Below, one piece after another: positions 8,963 through 16,891 of a stretch of DNA of 64,000 bases. Source of the DNA: Ruminococcus sp. Lineage in GTDB: Bacteria > Bacillota > Clostridia > Oscillospirales > Ruminococcaceae. The translations under genes and the position numbers were made by a program. The DNA lies in contig JAEEVL010000004.1 of NCBI GenBank assembly GCA_016290875.1, positions 1 to 64,000 of the forward strand, given 5' to 3'. How positions within the stretch are numbered: the first letter of the stretch is position 1; each line of letters starts with the position of its first letter. The notes under the pieces are model-generated. The model did not search any database and was not told where the DNA came from. It worked only from the letters and a program-made list of their open reading frames with translations.

Positions 8963-9109
8963 TAACTTTTGATAACTTTTGTTAATATCAAACAATGAGC
9001 AGTAACTTTTTCCGGTGCTTTTAACAAGGATCCCGGCGTATATAGCCTTAAAATGCCGAAAACGCCAAAATATTGGCTTTTCCCCGTGTAATATTTGTTA
9101 TATTGTCAC

Positions 9110-9138
9110 TTGCAAAACTCCTGACGCTATGCTATACT
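9110..9138 (+). promoter_or_regulatory. promoter of the aminotransferase gene
   Basis: TTGCAA (9110-9115), 17 bp, TATACT (9133-9138). Confidence 0.6.
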
Positions 9139-9195
9139 TTTACTTGGCAAAAATTTATCATACAATCACATATGTTTGAAAGGTGAGGTCAATAA

Positions 9196-10473
9196 ATGAA
9201 TTTATCTCAGATGAACAAAGAGCAGCTGATCAGCTTCAAGAACGAGACTGAGGCTCTCTACAACGATTTTAAGGCACAAGGTCTTTGTCTTAATATGTCA
9301 AGAGGTAATCCCTGCAAGGAGCAGCTCGAGCTCAGCGTTGATATGCTCAAGGTATTTGATGACGGCGAGTTCACAACACAGAGCGGCATAGATGTCCGTA
9401 ATTACGGTACTCTCGACGGTATCCCTGAGGCTAAGGCTTTCTTCTCTGAGATGATCGGCGTTAATGAAGATGAAATAATCGTCTTCGGCAACTCAAGCCT
9501 TAACGCTATGTACTTCTCCATTCAGCTTGCTTATAATAAAGGTATCCTCGGCGAGAAACCCTGGTCACAGTACGACAAGGTAAAGTTCCTCTGTCCTGTT
9601 CCCGGCTATGACAGACACTTCAAGGTTACCGAGTTCTTCGGTATCGAGATGATAAATGTTCCTATGACTTCCGAAGGTCCTGACATGGATATGGTCGAGA
9701 AGCTCGTAGCCGAGGACGAGACTATCAAGGGTATCTGGTGTGTTCCGCAGTATTCAAATCCCGAGGGTGTCTGTTACAGCGACGAGACTGTAAAGCGTTT
9801 TGCAGCTCTCAAGCCGGCAGCAAAGGACTTCCGTATCTTCTGGGACAATGCTTACTGTATCCATCACCTCACAGATTCTCCCAAGCCCATTCTTAATCTT
9901 CTCGCAGAAGCAAAGAAGGTCGGTAACGAGAATATCGTTTACACATTCGGTTCAACTTCAAAGGTAACATTCCCTGGTGCAGGCGTTGCAGTAATGGGTG
10001 CAAGCCGCGAGAATATCCAGTACCTCACCAAAGCTCTCGGTATCAGCATAATCGGTTACGATAAGATGAACCAGCTCCGTCACATCAAATTCTTTGGTAC
10101 ATTCAAAAATATGTGTGAGCATATGAAAAAGCATATGGCAATAATCGCTCCAAAATTCCAGATGGTATGTGATTCTCTCGAGTCTGAGATTGCTCCTCTC
10201 GGTATCGGAACATGGACAGACCCCAAGGGCGGTTACTTCATCTCATTTAATTCACTTCCCGGATGTGCAAAGAGAATAGTTCAGCTCTGCGCAGAAGCCG
10301 GTGTTACACTCACAGGCGCAGGTGCAACTTTCCCCTACGGTGTAGATCCCGAAGATAAGAACATCCGTCTCGCACCTACATTCCCGCCTATCGAAGATCT
10401 CAAGAAGGCAGCTTACCTCTTCACTATCTGCGTTAAGCTCGCAAGCGCTGAAAAGCTCCTTTCCGAGATGTAA
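9196..10473 (+). CDS. aspartate aminotransferase-like PLP enzyme (class I, subgroup with short SxSK motif)
   Basis: 425 residues. The length and the opening (FKNETEALYNDFKAQGLCLNMSRGNP) match the aspartate aminotransferase family first seen in actinobacteria and clostridia (Pfam Asp_aminotransf). The PLP-binding Lys lies in TFGSTSKVTFPGAGVAV, and the phosphate-binding Asn/Asp/Tyr region is in FWDNAYCIHHL. It would interconvert aspartate and oxaloacetate with glutamate/2-oxoglutarate in the cytoplasm. Start ATG with AAAGGTGAGG upstream. A single-gene unit with its own promoter and a strong terminator. Confidence 0.88.
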   Translation: MNLSQMNKEQLISFKNETEALYNDFKAQGLCLNMSRGNPCKEQLELSVDMLKVFDDGEFTTQSGIDVRNYGTLDGIPEAKAFFSEMIGVNEDEIIVFGNSSLNAMYFSIQLAYNKGILGEKPWSQYDKVKFLCPVPGYDRHFKVTEFFGIEMINVPMTSEGPDMDMVEKLVAEDETIKGIWCVPQYSNPEGVCYSDETVKRFAALKPAAKDFRIFWDNAYCIHHLTDSPKPILNLLAEAKKVGNENIVYTFGSTSKVTFPGAGVAVMGASRENIQYLTKALGISIIGYDKMNQLRHIKFFGTFKNMCEHMKKHMAIIAPKFQMVCDSLESEIAPLGIGTWTDPKGGYFISFNSLPGCAKRIVQLCAEAGVTLTGAGATFPYGVDPEDKNIRLAPTFPPIEDLKKAAYLFTICVKLASAEKLLSEM

Positions 10474-10488
10474 TATACTTATGTATAT

Positions 10489-10514
10489 AAGAGGACGTTC
10501 GCGTCCTCTTTTTT
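10489..10514 (+). terminator. intrinsic terminator with UUCG loop
   Basis: GAGGACG (10491-10497) and CGTCCTC (10502-10508) close on a TTCG tetraloop, followed by T6. Confidence 0.92.
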
Positions 10515-10545
10515 GCATATATTTCCCTAACAAACCCGACACCCG

Positions 10546-10643
10546 TTTTCACACAGCTGTCATATATGTGAAAAATCTTACACAAAACGTTTCACAAAAC
10601 TTTACATTCACAGCAAATTCATTTCACATAGCACGGGTATACT
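10546..10643 (+). promoter_or_regulatory. htrA control region with TTTCACA octamer array
   Basis: Octamers: TTTTCACA at 10546-10553, its inverse TGTGAAAA at 10567-10574, then GTTTCACA at 10589, CATTCACA at 10605 and ATTTCACA at 10621, the last three spaced exactly 16 nt apart. A -10 TATACT is at 10638-10643 and no good -35 is seen, which suits activator dependence. In Bacillus subtilis, TTTTCACA octamers upstream of htrA genes are the sites of the CssR secretion-stress regulator. Confidence 0.6.
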
Positions 10644-10705
10644 ATAACCATAGTCTGAAGGACAGCTTCAGAAAAAACAACTTGATAAAAAGGAACGTGA
10701 GTATC

Positions 10706-12088
10706 ATGATGGACAATTACAACAATTACGAAAACGACAACCGCGAGTTCAGAACAGACTCAAATATAAATAATAAAAAAAGCAAGAAGCGCATCGCAGC
10801 ACTGATGACTGCAAACCTTATGGCAATGGCTTTAGTTTCAGCCGGTACAGTAGGCATCTACAGTGCTGTCAACAAGAACGATTCAGAGACTAAAGTCGTT
10901 ACAGAGTATGTTGAGAAAGCAAACGCAACAAACCTCAACGCTTCACCTATGGGACTTATCGACCAGCTCGCTGAAAACGATTCAGCGCTTTCAACAGAAG
11001 ATGTTGTAAAGAAGCTTCTTCCCTCAGTTGTAGGTATCAAATCAGAATTTGAGATCAAATCCCAGCAGACAAATTACGATGACTTCTTTGGCTTCGGTTT
11101 CGGATACGGCGGACAGCAGAACGATACACCTTCAACTCAGATAGCTACCGGAACAGGTACAGGCGTTATCATCTCTGAGGACGGCTACATCGTAACAAAC
11201 GCTCACGTCATTTATGACAACGAGCACGGCGGCGGTCTTTCCAAAAATATAACAGTCAGCGTCAACGATGATGATACTTATGATGCAGAAGTTATCGGCT
11301 ACGATACTGACAGCGATATCGCAGTCCTCAAAATAAAGGCTGACGACCTTACAGCTGCTGAATTCGGTGACAGTGACGCTCTACAGCTCGGCGAGTCAGT
11401 TATCGCAATCGGAAACCCCCTTGGTTTCGAGCTCAAAAACACAGTAACAGTCGGTGTCATCTCCGGCAAGGACAGAAATATCTCAGTTAACGACGAGTCA
11501 CTCAATCTTCTGCAGACAGATGCTGCTATCAACGCAGGCAACTCCGGCGGTCCTCTCATAGACAAGCAGGGCAAGGTCATAGGTATCAACTCTTCCAAGA
11601 TGTCCTCATCTTACTCTGAGGCTTCTATTGACAACATCGGATTTGCTATTCCCTCAAATGATGTTGCAAGAATAGTCAAGGACCTCATAGACAACGGACA
11701 TATCACAAGCAAGTGCAAGCTCGGTATCAGCTGCCGTGACGTTGATGAAGCTATGGCAAGTGCATATAATCTCCCTGTCGGCGTATACGTTATTAAGGTA
11801 AACGAGGACAGCGCTGCTGAGGAGGCTGGTCTTTGCTACGGCGACATCATCACAGCTATCGACGGTGTAGAGGTCAAGAGCGTTGCACAGCTCAATAATC
11901 AGAAGAATAAGCACGAAGCCGGCGATACTGTTGAGCTCACTATCACAAGAAGCGGTAAAGAACAGAAGATAAAGCTCACTCTTGATGAAGCCGACGAAGA
12001 AGAAATAACTTCAGAAGCAGCTGACGAAGAAGAAACTGAAGAAGAGACAACTCAGAGAAAGCGCCGTTTACCCAACATGTTTGATTGA
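10706..12088 (+). CDS. htrA: HtrA/DegP-like membrane-anchored serine protease
   Basis: 460 residues. A 45-residue cytoplasmic N-terminus is rich in Asn, then there is one membrane segment (residues 35-58) and a trypsin-like domain with the triad His (TNAHVIYDN), Asp (DSDIAVLKI) and Ser (GNSGGPL). A PDZ domain follows (ISCRDVDEAM through LTLDEA), then an acidic tail ending in RKRRLPNMFD. It degrades or refolds misfolded proteins at the outer face of the membrane. The frame is open far upstream, but the ribosome binding site AAAGGA and the conserved Met-Met-Asp start favour 10706. A GTG at 10697 is an alternative. The upstream octamers suggest induction by secretion stress. Confidence 0.93.
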   Translation: MMDNYNNYENDNREFRTDSNINNKKSKKRIAALMTANLMAMALVSAGTVGIYSAVNKNDSETKVVTEYVEKANATNLNASPMGLIDQLAENDSALSTEDVVKKLLPSVVGIKSEFEIKSQQTNYDDFFGFGFGYGGQQNDTPSTQIATGTGTGVIISEDGYIVTNAHVIYDNEHGGGLSKNITVSVNDDDTYDAEVIGYDTDSDIAVLKIKADDLTAAEFGDSDALQLGESVIAIGNPLGFELKNTVTVGVISGKDRNISVNDESLNLLQTDAAINAGNSGGPLIDKQGKVIGINSSKMSSSYSEASIDNIGFAIPSNDVARIVKDLIDNGHITSKCKLGISCRDVDEAMASAYNLPVGVYVIKVNEDSAAEEAGLCYGDIITAIDGVEVKSVAQLNNQKNKHEAGDTVELTITRSGKEQKIKLTLDEADEEEITSEAADEEETEEETTQRKRRLPNMFD

Positions 12089-12186
12089 CAGATCTTAATT
12101 TGCATTCGTGATTCCTTCCTTAATATAGATCCTCTCTTTTAATAACGCACCCTCCCATTAAAAGTGAGTAATATTTCCTTTCCTGA

Positions 12187-12220
12187 AAGCGGCAGCCTGA
12201 ATGGCTGTCGCTTTTCTTTA
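12187..12220 (+). terminator. terminator of htrA
   Basis: 11 bp stem with one G-U pair (12187-12197 with 12203-12213), 5 nt loop, T-rich tail. Confidence 0.8.
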
Positions 12221-12301
12221 ACTTATTCAAGTCCGGCTGCATATAATGGAATGTACCCTGTTCAGGCTGTACTGCACAGTCCCGGTCAGGGAGGGATACT
12301 A

Positions 12302-12523
12302 TTGTCAGTATGTATTGTGGAAATGCCCTCTTACACCTATGCGGTCAAAGGAGAAAAGCTGCTGAGAGCAAGAGGGTATCCCTGTGAAATAAACCGAAAA
12401 GAACGTCCCGGAGGCGGCGGCTGCGGATTCTCACTCGTAATCAAAAGAAACTATCCCGAAGCCATTGGCGTGCTCCGGGCATACTCTGTACCTTACACTA
12501 ATATCCGGGAAGGAGGCGACTGA
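12302..12523 (+). CDS. DUF3343 protein (putative sulfur/selenium carrier)
   Basis: 73 residues matching the DUF3343 pattern: tyrosine-alanine-rich start (PSYTYAVKGEKLLRARGYP), basic middle (EINRKERP) and Gly-rich GGGGCGFSLVI with the conserved Cys. I choose the TTG at 12302 because GGGAGG lies 7 nt upstream. The in-frame GTG at 12164 would read through the htrA terminator, and the ATG at 12326 has no ribosome binding site. DUF3343 proteins are often encoded beside selenium- or sulfur-transfer genes and are thought to carry the chalcogen on the Cys. The adjacent PLP gene starts 2 nt after its stop. Confidence 0.75.
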   Translation: MSVCIVEMPSYTYAVKGEKLLRARGYPCEINRKERPGGGGCGFSLVIKRNYPEAIGVLRAYSVPYTNIREGGD

Positions 12524-12524
12524 A

Positions 12525-13655
12525 ATGCCTGTGAATTTTGACAACGCAGCGACTACCTTCCCGAAACCTGAAAGTGTTCGCCGTGCTGCTTCAGCAGCTG
12601 TTGCACAGCTTGGCGGAAACGCCGGACGAGGCGGACATTCTCTGTCTATGAAGAGCTCTGCGGCTGTCTATTCTGCACGGGAGACTATCGCTGACTTTTT
12701 CGGAGCACAACCTGAAAACGTAGTATTCACACTCAACTGCACCCACGCGCTGAATATGGCTATACAGGGCATTATGAGTGATGGTGGTCATATGATAATA
12801 AGCTGCCTGGAACACAATTCATCAACGCGGCCCGCCGCAACTCTCGCCTCATCGGGAAAAATCTCTCTTTCTGTCGCTGACGTATATCCGGACGATGATA
12901 TGACCGTCGAGAGCTTCCGGCAGTTGATAAGAGACGATACAAAAGCGATAGTCTGTACGCTCGCAAGCAATGTCACAGGTCAGATACTTCCGTGGAAACG
13001 TATCGGCAAGCTATGCCAGAAAAACGACATATGCTTCATCGCAGACGGAGCTCAGGCTTGCGGCATAGTTGATGTCAGAATGAGCGACGGCATAAACATA
13101 CTATGCACAGCCGGTCATAAAGGTCTCTACGGACTCACAGGCACAGGTCTTCTTATCAGCGATGGCAAATACACTATAAAGCCTATTATACAGGGCGGTA
13201 CAGGAACCTCCTCTGCCGATCTGTCTCAGCCCGTTCTGCTCCCGGAAGCTCTCGAGAGCGGAACTCTCAATATCCCCGGCATTATGTCACTCAAAGCAGG
13301 AGTGGAATTTGTAAGCAAGATCGGCACTGAAAAGATATACCGTCACGAAAATGCGGTTTGCAGCCGATTTATCAGCGAAACAGAACGTTTGCCCGGAGTC
13401 AGGATATACCGTGACATTTCAGCTCAGTACGTTCCTATCGTTTCATTTTCGATAGACGGCATATCACCAGAAGCAGCGACGGCAAAGCTTTCCGAAGCCG
13501 GTTACTGCCTGAGAGCTGGCTACCATTGTGCAGCACTCGCACACAATTATCTTGGTACAGAAAACGGCACTATCCGCTTTGCTCCGTCGATTTTCAGTCG
13601 TGAAAGCGATGCAGCTGCTCTTGCAGGAGAAATAAAGAAGTTATTAACAAAATAA
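12525..13655 (+). CDS. cysteine desulfurase / selenocysteine lyase-like class V aminotransferase
   Basis: 376 residues with the class V PLP fold. PLP Lys in CTAGHKGLYGLTG, Asp in IADGAQACG, His in LEHNSSTRPA, and a C-terminal RAGYHCAALAHN in which the Cys sits where SufS-type desulfurases carry the persulfide. It resembles the family annotated as cysteine desulfurase family protein in clostridia. It would take sulfur or selenium from (seleno)cysteine and could load the DUF3343 protein next door. Start ATG with AGGAGG 8 nt upstream; a longer frame from 12465 overlaps DUF3343 and is rejected. Confidence 0.88.
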   Translation: MPVNFDNAATTFPKPESVRRAASAAVAQLGGNAGRGGHSLSMKSSAAVYSARETIADFFGAQPENVVFTLNCTHALNMAIQGIMSDGGHMIISCLEHNSSTRPAATLASSGKISLSVADVYPDDDMTVESFRQLIRDDTKAIVCTLASNVTGQILPWKRIGKLCQKNDICFIADGAQACGIVDVRMSDGINILCTAGHKGLYGLTGTGLLISDGKYTIKPIIQGGTGTSSADLSQPVLLPEALESGTLNIPGIMSLKAGVEFVSKIGTEKIYRHENAVCSRFISETERLPGVRIYRDISAQYVPIVSFSIDGISPEAATAKLSEAGYCLRAGYHCAALAHNYLGTENGTIRFAPSIFSRESDAAALAGEIKKLLTK

Positions 13656-13674
13656 AAAAATTTCTCGAAAACTA

Positions 13675-13702
13675 TTGAAATTATCTGAATTTGTGGTACA
13701 AT
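13675..13702 (+). promoter_or_regulatory. promoter of cdaA-cdaR
   Basis: TTGAAA (13675-13680), 16 bp, TACAAT (13697-13702). The leader of about 150 nt contains an inverted repeat TGAGGGAGTTCTCCCTCA near 13730-13748 without a T-run. Confidence 0.5.
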
Positions 13703-13854
13703 ATTAATATGAGGGATTGTGCAGTCAGCCATGAGGGAGTTCTCCCTCACTACATAAAGATAACGTACTGCCTCCCTGTTTCTCACGGCAGCATACTATG
13801 CGCCGATTTCCATATGTGTAGATCCAAAGGAACAGAGAAAGGAAGTGAACCCGA

Positions 13855-14733
13855 ATGTCGCTGCATGATATTAAAGATGCATTTTTAAGTATAATCAGTA
13901 CACTCAAGTTTATCGACATAATCGACGTAGCGATCCTCGCTTACGTTATTTACATATTATTAAAGCTTATACGCGAAACAAGAGCCGGTCAGCTCGTAAA
14001 AGGTATTGTTCTGCTTGTTGCAGGATACTTTATAAGCGAATTTCTCAACCTTAACACAGTTTCGTACCTTTTAAAACAGATACTCGACAACGGTCTTATC
14101 GCTATGATAATCCTCTTCCAGCCTGAACTGCGAAGAGTCCTTGAAAAAGCCGGACGAACCAAGTTCGGTGTCAGAATGTTCGGTATAGGTCAGAGCGCTG
14201 ATGAAGCTGAACAGATGTGGGAACCTGCTATCGAAGCTATTTGTGATTCCTGCGTTGAACTTTCCGCTTCTCTCACCGGTGCGCTGATAGTCGTTGAGCG
14301 TCAGGTAAGACTCGGCGAACAGATTGAAACAGGTACTATACTCAATGCCACACCGAGCAAAGAAGTCTTCGGAAACATATTCTACCCCAAGACACCTCTT
14401 CACGACGGAGCAGTTATAATCCGCGACGGCGTTATACTTGCTGCTGCCTGCTTCCTGCCTAAGCCGCAGAAAGATGAGCAGATAAACAAGCGACTCGGTT
14501 CACGTCACAGAGCTGCTATCGGTATGAGCGAGAACTCGGATGCTATCGTTATCGTCGTTTCAGAGGAGACAGGTCAGATATCTGTTGCAATGAACGGCGT
14601 TCTTACAAGAGACTATACCCGTGAAAAGCTCAAAAATCTTCTCGACAGCGAGATCTACGACCAGAAATCTGAGCTTTCCATTCCCGGCAAGGATCTCTTC
14701 TCCTCTCATTCTGAAAGGAGGAAAAAGGATTGA
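13855..14733 (+). CDS. cdaA: membrane diadenylate cyclase CdaA
   Basis: 292 residues. Three N-terminal membrane helices (residues 20-85) precede a DisA_N/DAC domain with the catalytic HDGAVIIRDG and GSRHRAAIG motifs. It makes cyclic di-AMP from two ATP at the membrane, controlling potassium and osmolyte transport and cell-wall balance. Start ATG follows AAAGGAAGTG. The next gene begins inside its last codons (TTGA overlap), giving the cdaA-cdaR pair typical of Firmicutes. glmM, the usual third gene, is absent. Confidence 0.95.
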   Translation: MSLHDIKDAFLSIISTLKFIDIIDVAILAYVIYILLKLIRETRAGQLVKGIVLLVAGYFISEFLNLNTVSYLLKQILDNGLIAMIILFQPELRRVLEKAGRTKFGVRMFGIGQSADEAEQMWEPAIEAICDSCVELSASLTGALIVVERQVRLGEQIETGTILNATPSKEVFGNIFYPKTPLHDGAVIIRDGVILAAACFLPKPQKDEQINKRLGSRHRAAIGMSENSDAIVIVVSEETGQISVAMNGVLTRDYTREKLKNLLDSEIYDQKSELSIPGKDLFSSHSERRKKD

Positions 14734-16085
14734 AAGTTTTAAAATCTCTAAAGGCAAAAGTGCTCAGAGGTGCTCAGAACAACCTTTCACTTGCCATATA
14801 CTCGATCATAATAGCTATACTGCTGTGGTTCGTCATTTCGATGACATTCTACCCGTCAGTACCTAAGACTATTGAAAATGTCGCGCTCAGCCTTGACATA
14901 AGCGGTACGCCAGCTGCGGACAGCGGTCTCAGCGTTATCGACTGCGATGTCGAGACAGTAAAAGTCAGACTGAAGGGCAGCCGTACACAGGTCGGAAATA
15001 TGAATTCCGACAGCCTTACTGCCTATATCGACGCTTCAAACGTCACTTCGACCGGTAAGAAAACGCTCTCTATAAAAGTCAAGGGCAGCAGCAATATCAA
15101 CTATGAGATCGATTCGATCACTCCTGCGACTGCTACTGTATTCATCGACAAATATGAAACGCGTGAATTCAAGATAAAGCCGAAGATACCCAATATCAAC
15201 CTTGCAGAAGACAAGATAATCGACTACGATGAAATGACCTGTGAACCTGATGTTATTAATATTACAGGTCCTTCCGCAAAGCTCGATCAGATTTCCACGG
15301 AAAACGGCTGTTTCGCAGTCTCAGAAAACTCCGAAACACTCAATGCATCATACACTCTTCAGAATGACAAAATAGAGCTCTACGGCGAAGACGGCTCGAC
15401 GATCAATCAGGACAATATAACTTTCGACAAGTCTACGTTCCTGATGAAGATACCCGTCCTCACGCAGAAAACTGCTTCACTCAGCGTTGCGCTTAGCAAT
15501 GCACCTGATAACTTCGATACTGAATGGCTCATGAGCCGCTTGTCTCTCTCTCCTGACACTATTACAATAGCTTCAGGAAGCGCACAGGCAGAGCTTCCCG
15601 ACAAGATCGACATAGGAAGCATTAAGCTCAGCGAGATAGGTCCAGGATTCTCGACATCATTTGATGTAAACTCAACTATATCAAAATCGAAATACGGACT
15701 TAAAAACCAGAGCGGCATAAGCAGCGTTGATGTGAAATTTGATGATACCGATCTCGACACGAAAGACCTGTACATCTCAAATATAGGTATCAGGAACAAG
15801 CCTTCATCGAACTATGATTACAGCGTCTCAACGTCAAGTATCAGGATAACCGTTGTTGGCCCCAAGGATACGCTCGACGAGCTGACAGCAAACGACTTTG
15901 AAGCCGTTGCAGACCTGCTCGAAAACGAAACAGCTAAATCCTCGGATTCAAATTCAATGGTATTCTCAGCAGACGTTACAGTAAACTGCTCAGACCACAA
16001 CAGAGTATGGGCAATAACTAAGTCCAAGGTCCAGATAGTGAAGACTCCGAAGGAAACTACCTCAGAAAACTCAGATAATCAGTAA
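14730..16085 (+). CDS. cdaR: YbbR-domain regulator CdaR
   Basis: 451 residues. A short cytoplasmic start, one membrane helix (residues 20-42), then an extracellular part made of about four YbbR repeats of about 85 residues, ending in a Thr/Ser/Glu tail. CdaR binds CdaA and adjusts its activity. The start is TTG at 14730, overlapping the cdaA stop, with GGAGGAAAAAGGA upstream, so translation is probably coupled. Confidence 0.9.
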   Translation: MKVLKSLKAKVLRGAQNNLSLAIYSIIIAILLWFVISMTFYPSVPKTIENVALSLDISGTPAADSGLSVIDCDVETVKVRLKGSRTQVGNMNSDSLTAYIDASNVTSTGKKTLSIKVKGSSNINYEIDSITPATATVFIDKYETREFKIKPKIPNINLAEDKIIDYDEMTCEPDVINITGPSAKLDQISTENGCFAVSENSETLNASYTLQNDKIELYGEDGSTINQDNITFDKSTFLMKIPVLTQKTASLSVALSNAPDNFDTEWLMSRLSLSPDTITIASGSAQAELPDKIDIGSIKLSEIGPGFSTSFDVNSTISKSKYGLKNQSGISSVDVKFDDTDLDTKDLYISNIGIRNKPSSNYDYSVSTSSIRITVVGPKDTLDELTANDFEAVADLLENETAKSSDSNSMVFSADVTVNCSDHNRVWAITKSKVQIVKTPKETTSENSDNQ

Positions 16086-16093
16086 TCCATTAT

Positions 16094-16123
16094 GCAGCCG
16101 GCAGCTAAACCGGCTGCTTTTTT
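16094..16123 (+). terminator. terminator of cdaAR
   Basis: GCAGCCGG (16094-16101) pairs with CCGGCTGC (16110-16117), followed by T6. Confidence 0.9.
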
Positions 16124-16251
16124 GTGCACTTACTATACGCATAGTAATATTCAAATTGAAATATACAATATTGCACATTTTACGACTGATGATTTGCCAT
16201 AATTTCGGATAATCTCACAAATGTTCACAAAATGTTAACATATTCCGGAGT

Positions 16252-16283
16252 GTAAAGTGATATAATATTATTATGCACTTTAC
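16252..16283 (+). promoter_or_regulatory. -10 box framed by an 8 bp inverted repeat
   Basis: GTAAAGTG (16252-16259) and CACTTTAC (16276-16283) are perfect inverted arms on either side of TATAAT (16261-16266). No good -35 is visible. It could be an operator over a promoter firing into the structured region downstream. Confidence 0.4.
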
Positions 16284-16360
16284 GGATGAAATCTATTTTC
16301 TATTTCTGCTGTTTTCAACGTATGTTGCATACAGTTTTCCTACAAACAACAAACTTCCAT

Positions 16361-16535
16361 TGAAAACTCCCGGTCCTTTCCTTTATGCCGGGAGTTTTCA
16401 TATACAGACAATTATCGGGACTGCCATTAAGACAGTCCCGATATCTATATCAAAGCAGCCGTCCGGAAACACCTTATGTCCTGAAGCTGTTCACGGGCAT
16501 CATACCACTCCGGACGGCGCTTCCTTATTGCTGCT
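16361..16535 (+). ncRNA. candidate structured RNA with three strong hairpins
   Basis: Hairpin 1: 16361-16373 with 16388-16400, 13 bp perfect. Hairpin 2: 16413-16423 with 16433-16443, 11 bp perfect. Hairpin 3: GCCGTCCGG 16458-16466 with CCGGACGGC 16510-16518, and an inner ATGTCC/GGGCAT stem. AGCA/TGCT at 16454-16457 and 16532-16535 may close the whole. The overlapping open frame from 16273 has no ribosome binding site and no recognisable protein. No known RNA family is recognised. Confidence 0.45.
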
Positions 16536-16698
16536 TACTTTATTTTATGCTGAAATCCGCGAAAGGTACAAAGAAATTTCTTACAATCTCCCTTTCAAGA
16601 AATATTATTGTCATTTTTGTCAGAATTATGTAACTCCTTTAAATATTTGCGTAAGCAAAACTACGCCAAAATGTATCAGAGCTGAAAACTTACTGTTA

Positions 16699-16727
16699 TT
16701 GCATTTATCGGTTATATACGCTATAAT
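16699..16727 (+). promoter_or_regulatory. promoter of a second candidate short RNA
   Basis: TTGCAT (16699-16704), 17 bp, TATAAT (16722-16727), with no ORF downstream before the terminator at 16860. Confidence 0.6.
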
Positions 16728-16733
16728 AGGATC

Positions 16734-16890
16734 ATAGGATAAAACAAAGCATAACAAACCACTTCTCCAAGATGCTCCCAATACCTCCGGAGCATCGGAT
16801 GCAGCCACCGGTCCGCACACTGCCGGTGCTGCTTTACACACACCTTTCAGATAAAAGAGAGCCGGCAGCCAATAGGCTGCCGGCTTTCGT
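16734..16890 (+). ncRNA. candidate small RNA of about 155 nt
   Basis: From the start predicted by the promoter at 16699-16727 to the hairpin at 16860-16885 there is no ORF with a ribosome binding site. Two further hairpins are present: GATGCTCC/GGAGCATC near 16770-16795 and GCAGC(C)ACCGG/CCGGTGCTGC near 16803-16834. The final hairpin, an 11 bp AGCCGGCAGCC/GGCTGCCGGCT stem followed by TTTCG, could end it. It is a convergent neighbour of glgB. Confidence 0.45.
16860..16886 (-). terminator. terminator of glgB (possibly bidirectional)
   Basis: Perfect 11 bp stem with a 4 nt loop; on the minus strand it is followed by CTCTTTTATC. Confidence 0.8.
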
Positions 16891-16891
16891 G

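Larger units (their letters stand above)
8844..9195. other. intergenic region between divergent genes
   Basis: AT-rich. It holds a minus-strand promoter for the dockerin protein (8934-8962), a plus-strand promoter for the aminotransferase (9110-9138) and, between them, a small inverted repeat GCCAAAATATTGGC at 9064-9077 followed by TTTTCCCC. Nothing coding is seen. Confidence 0.6.

Noticed and set aside
12164..12301. N-terminal extension of the DUF3343 ORF
   Set aside because: It would begin before the htrA terminator and read through its stem; the TTG at 12302 has a good RBS.
16273..16737. 154-codon plus-strand ORF
   Set aside because: No RBS, no recognisable protein, and it runs through several perfect hairpins.
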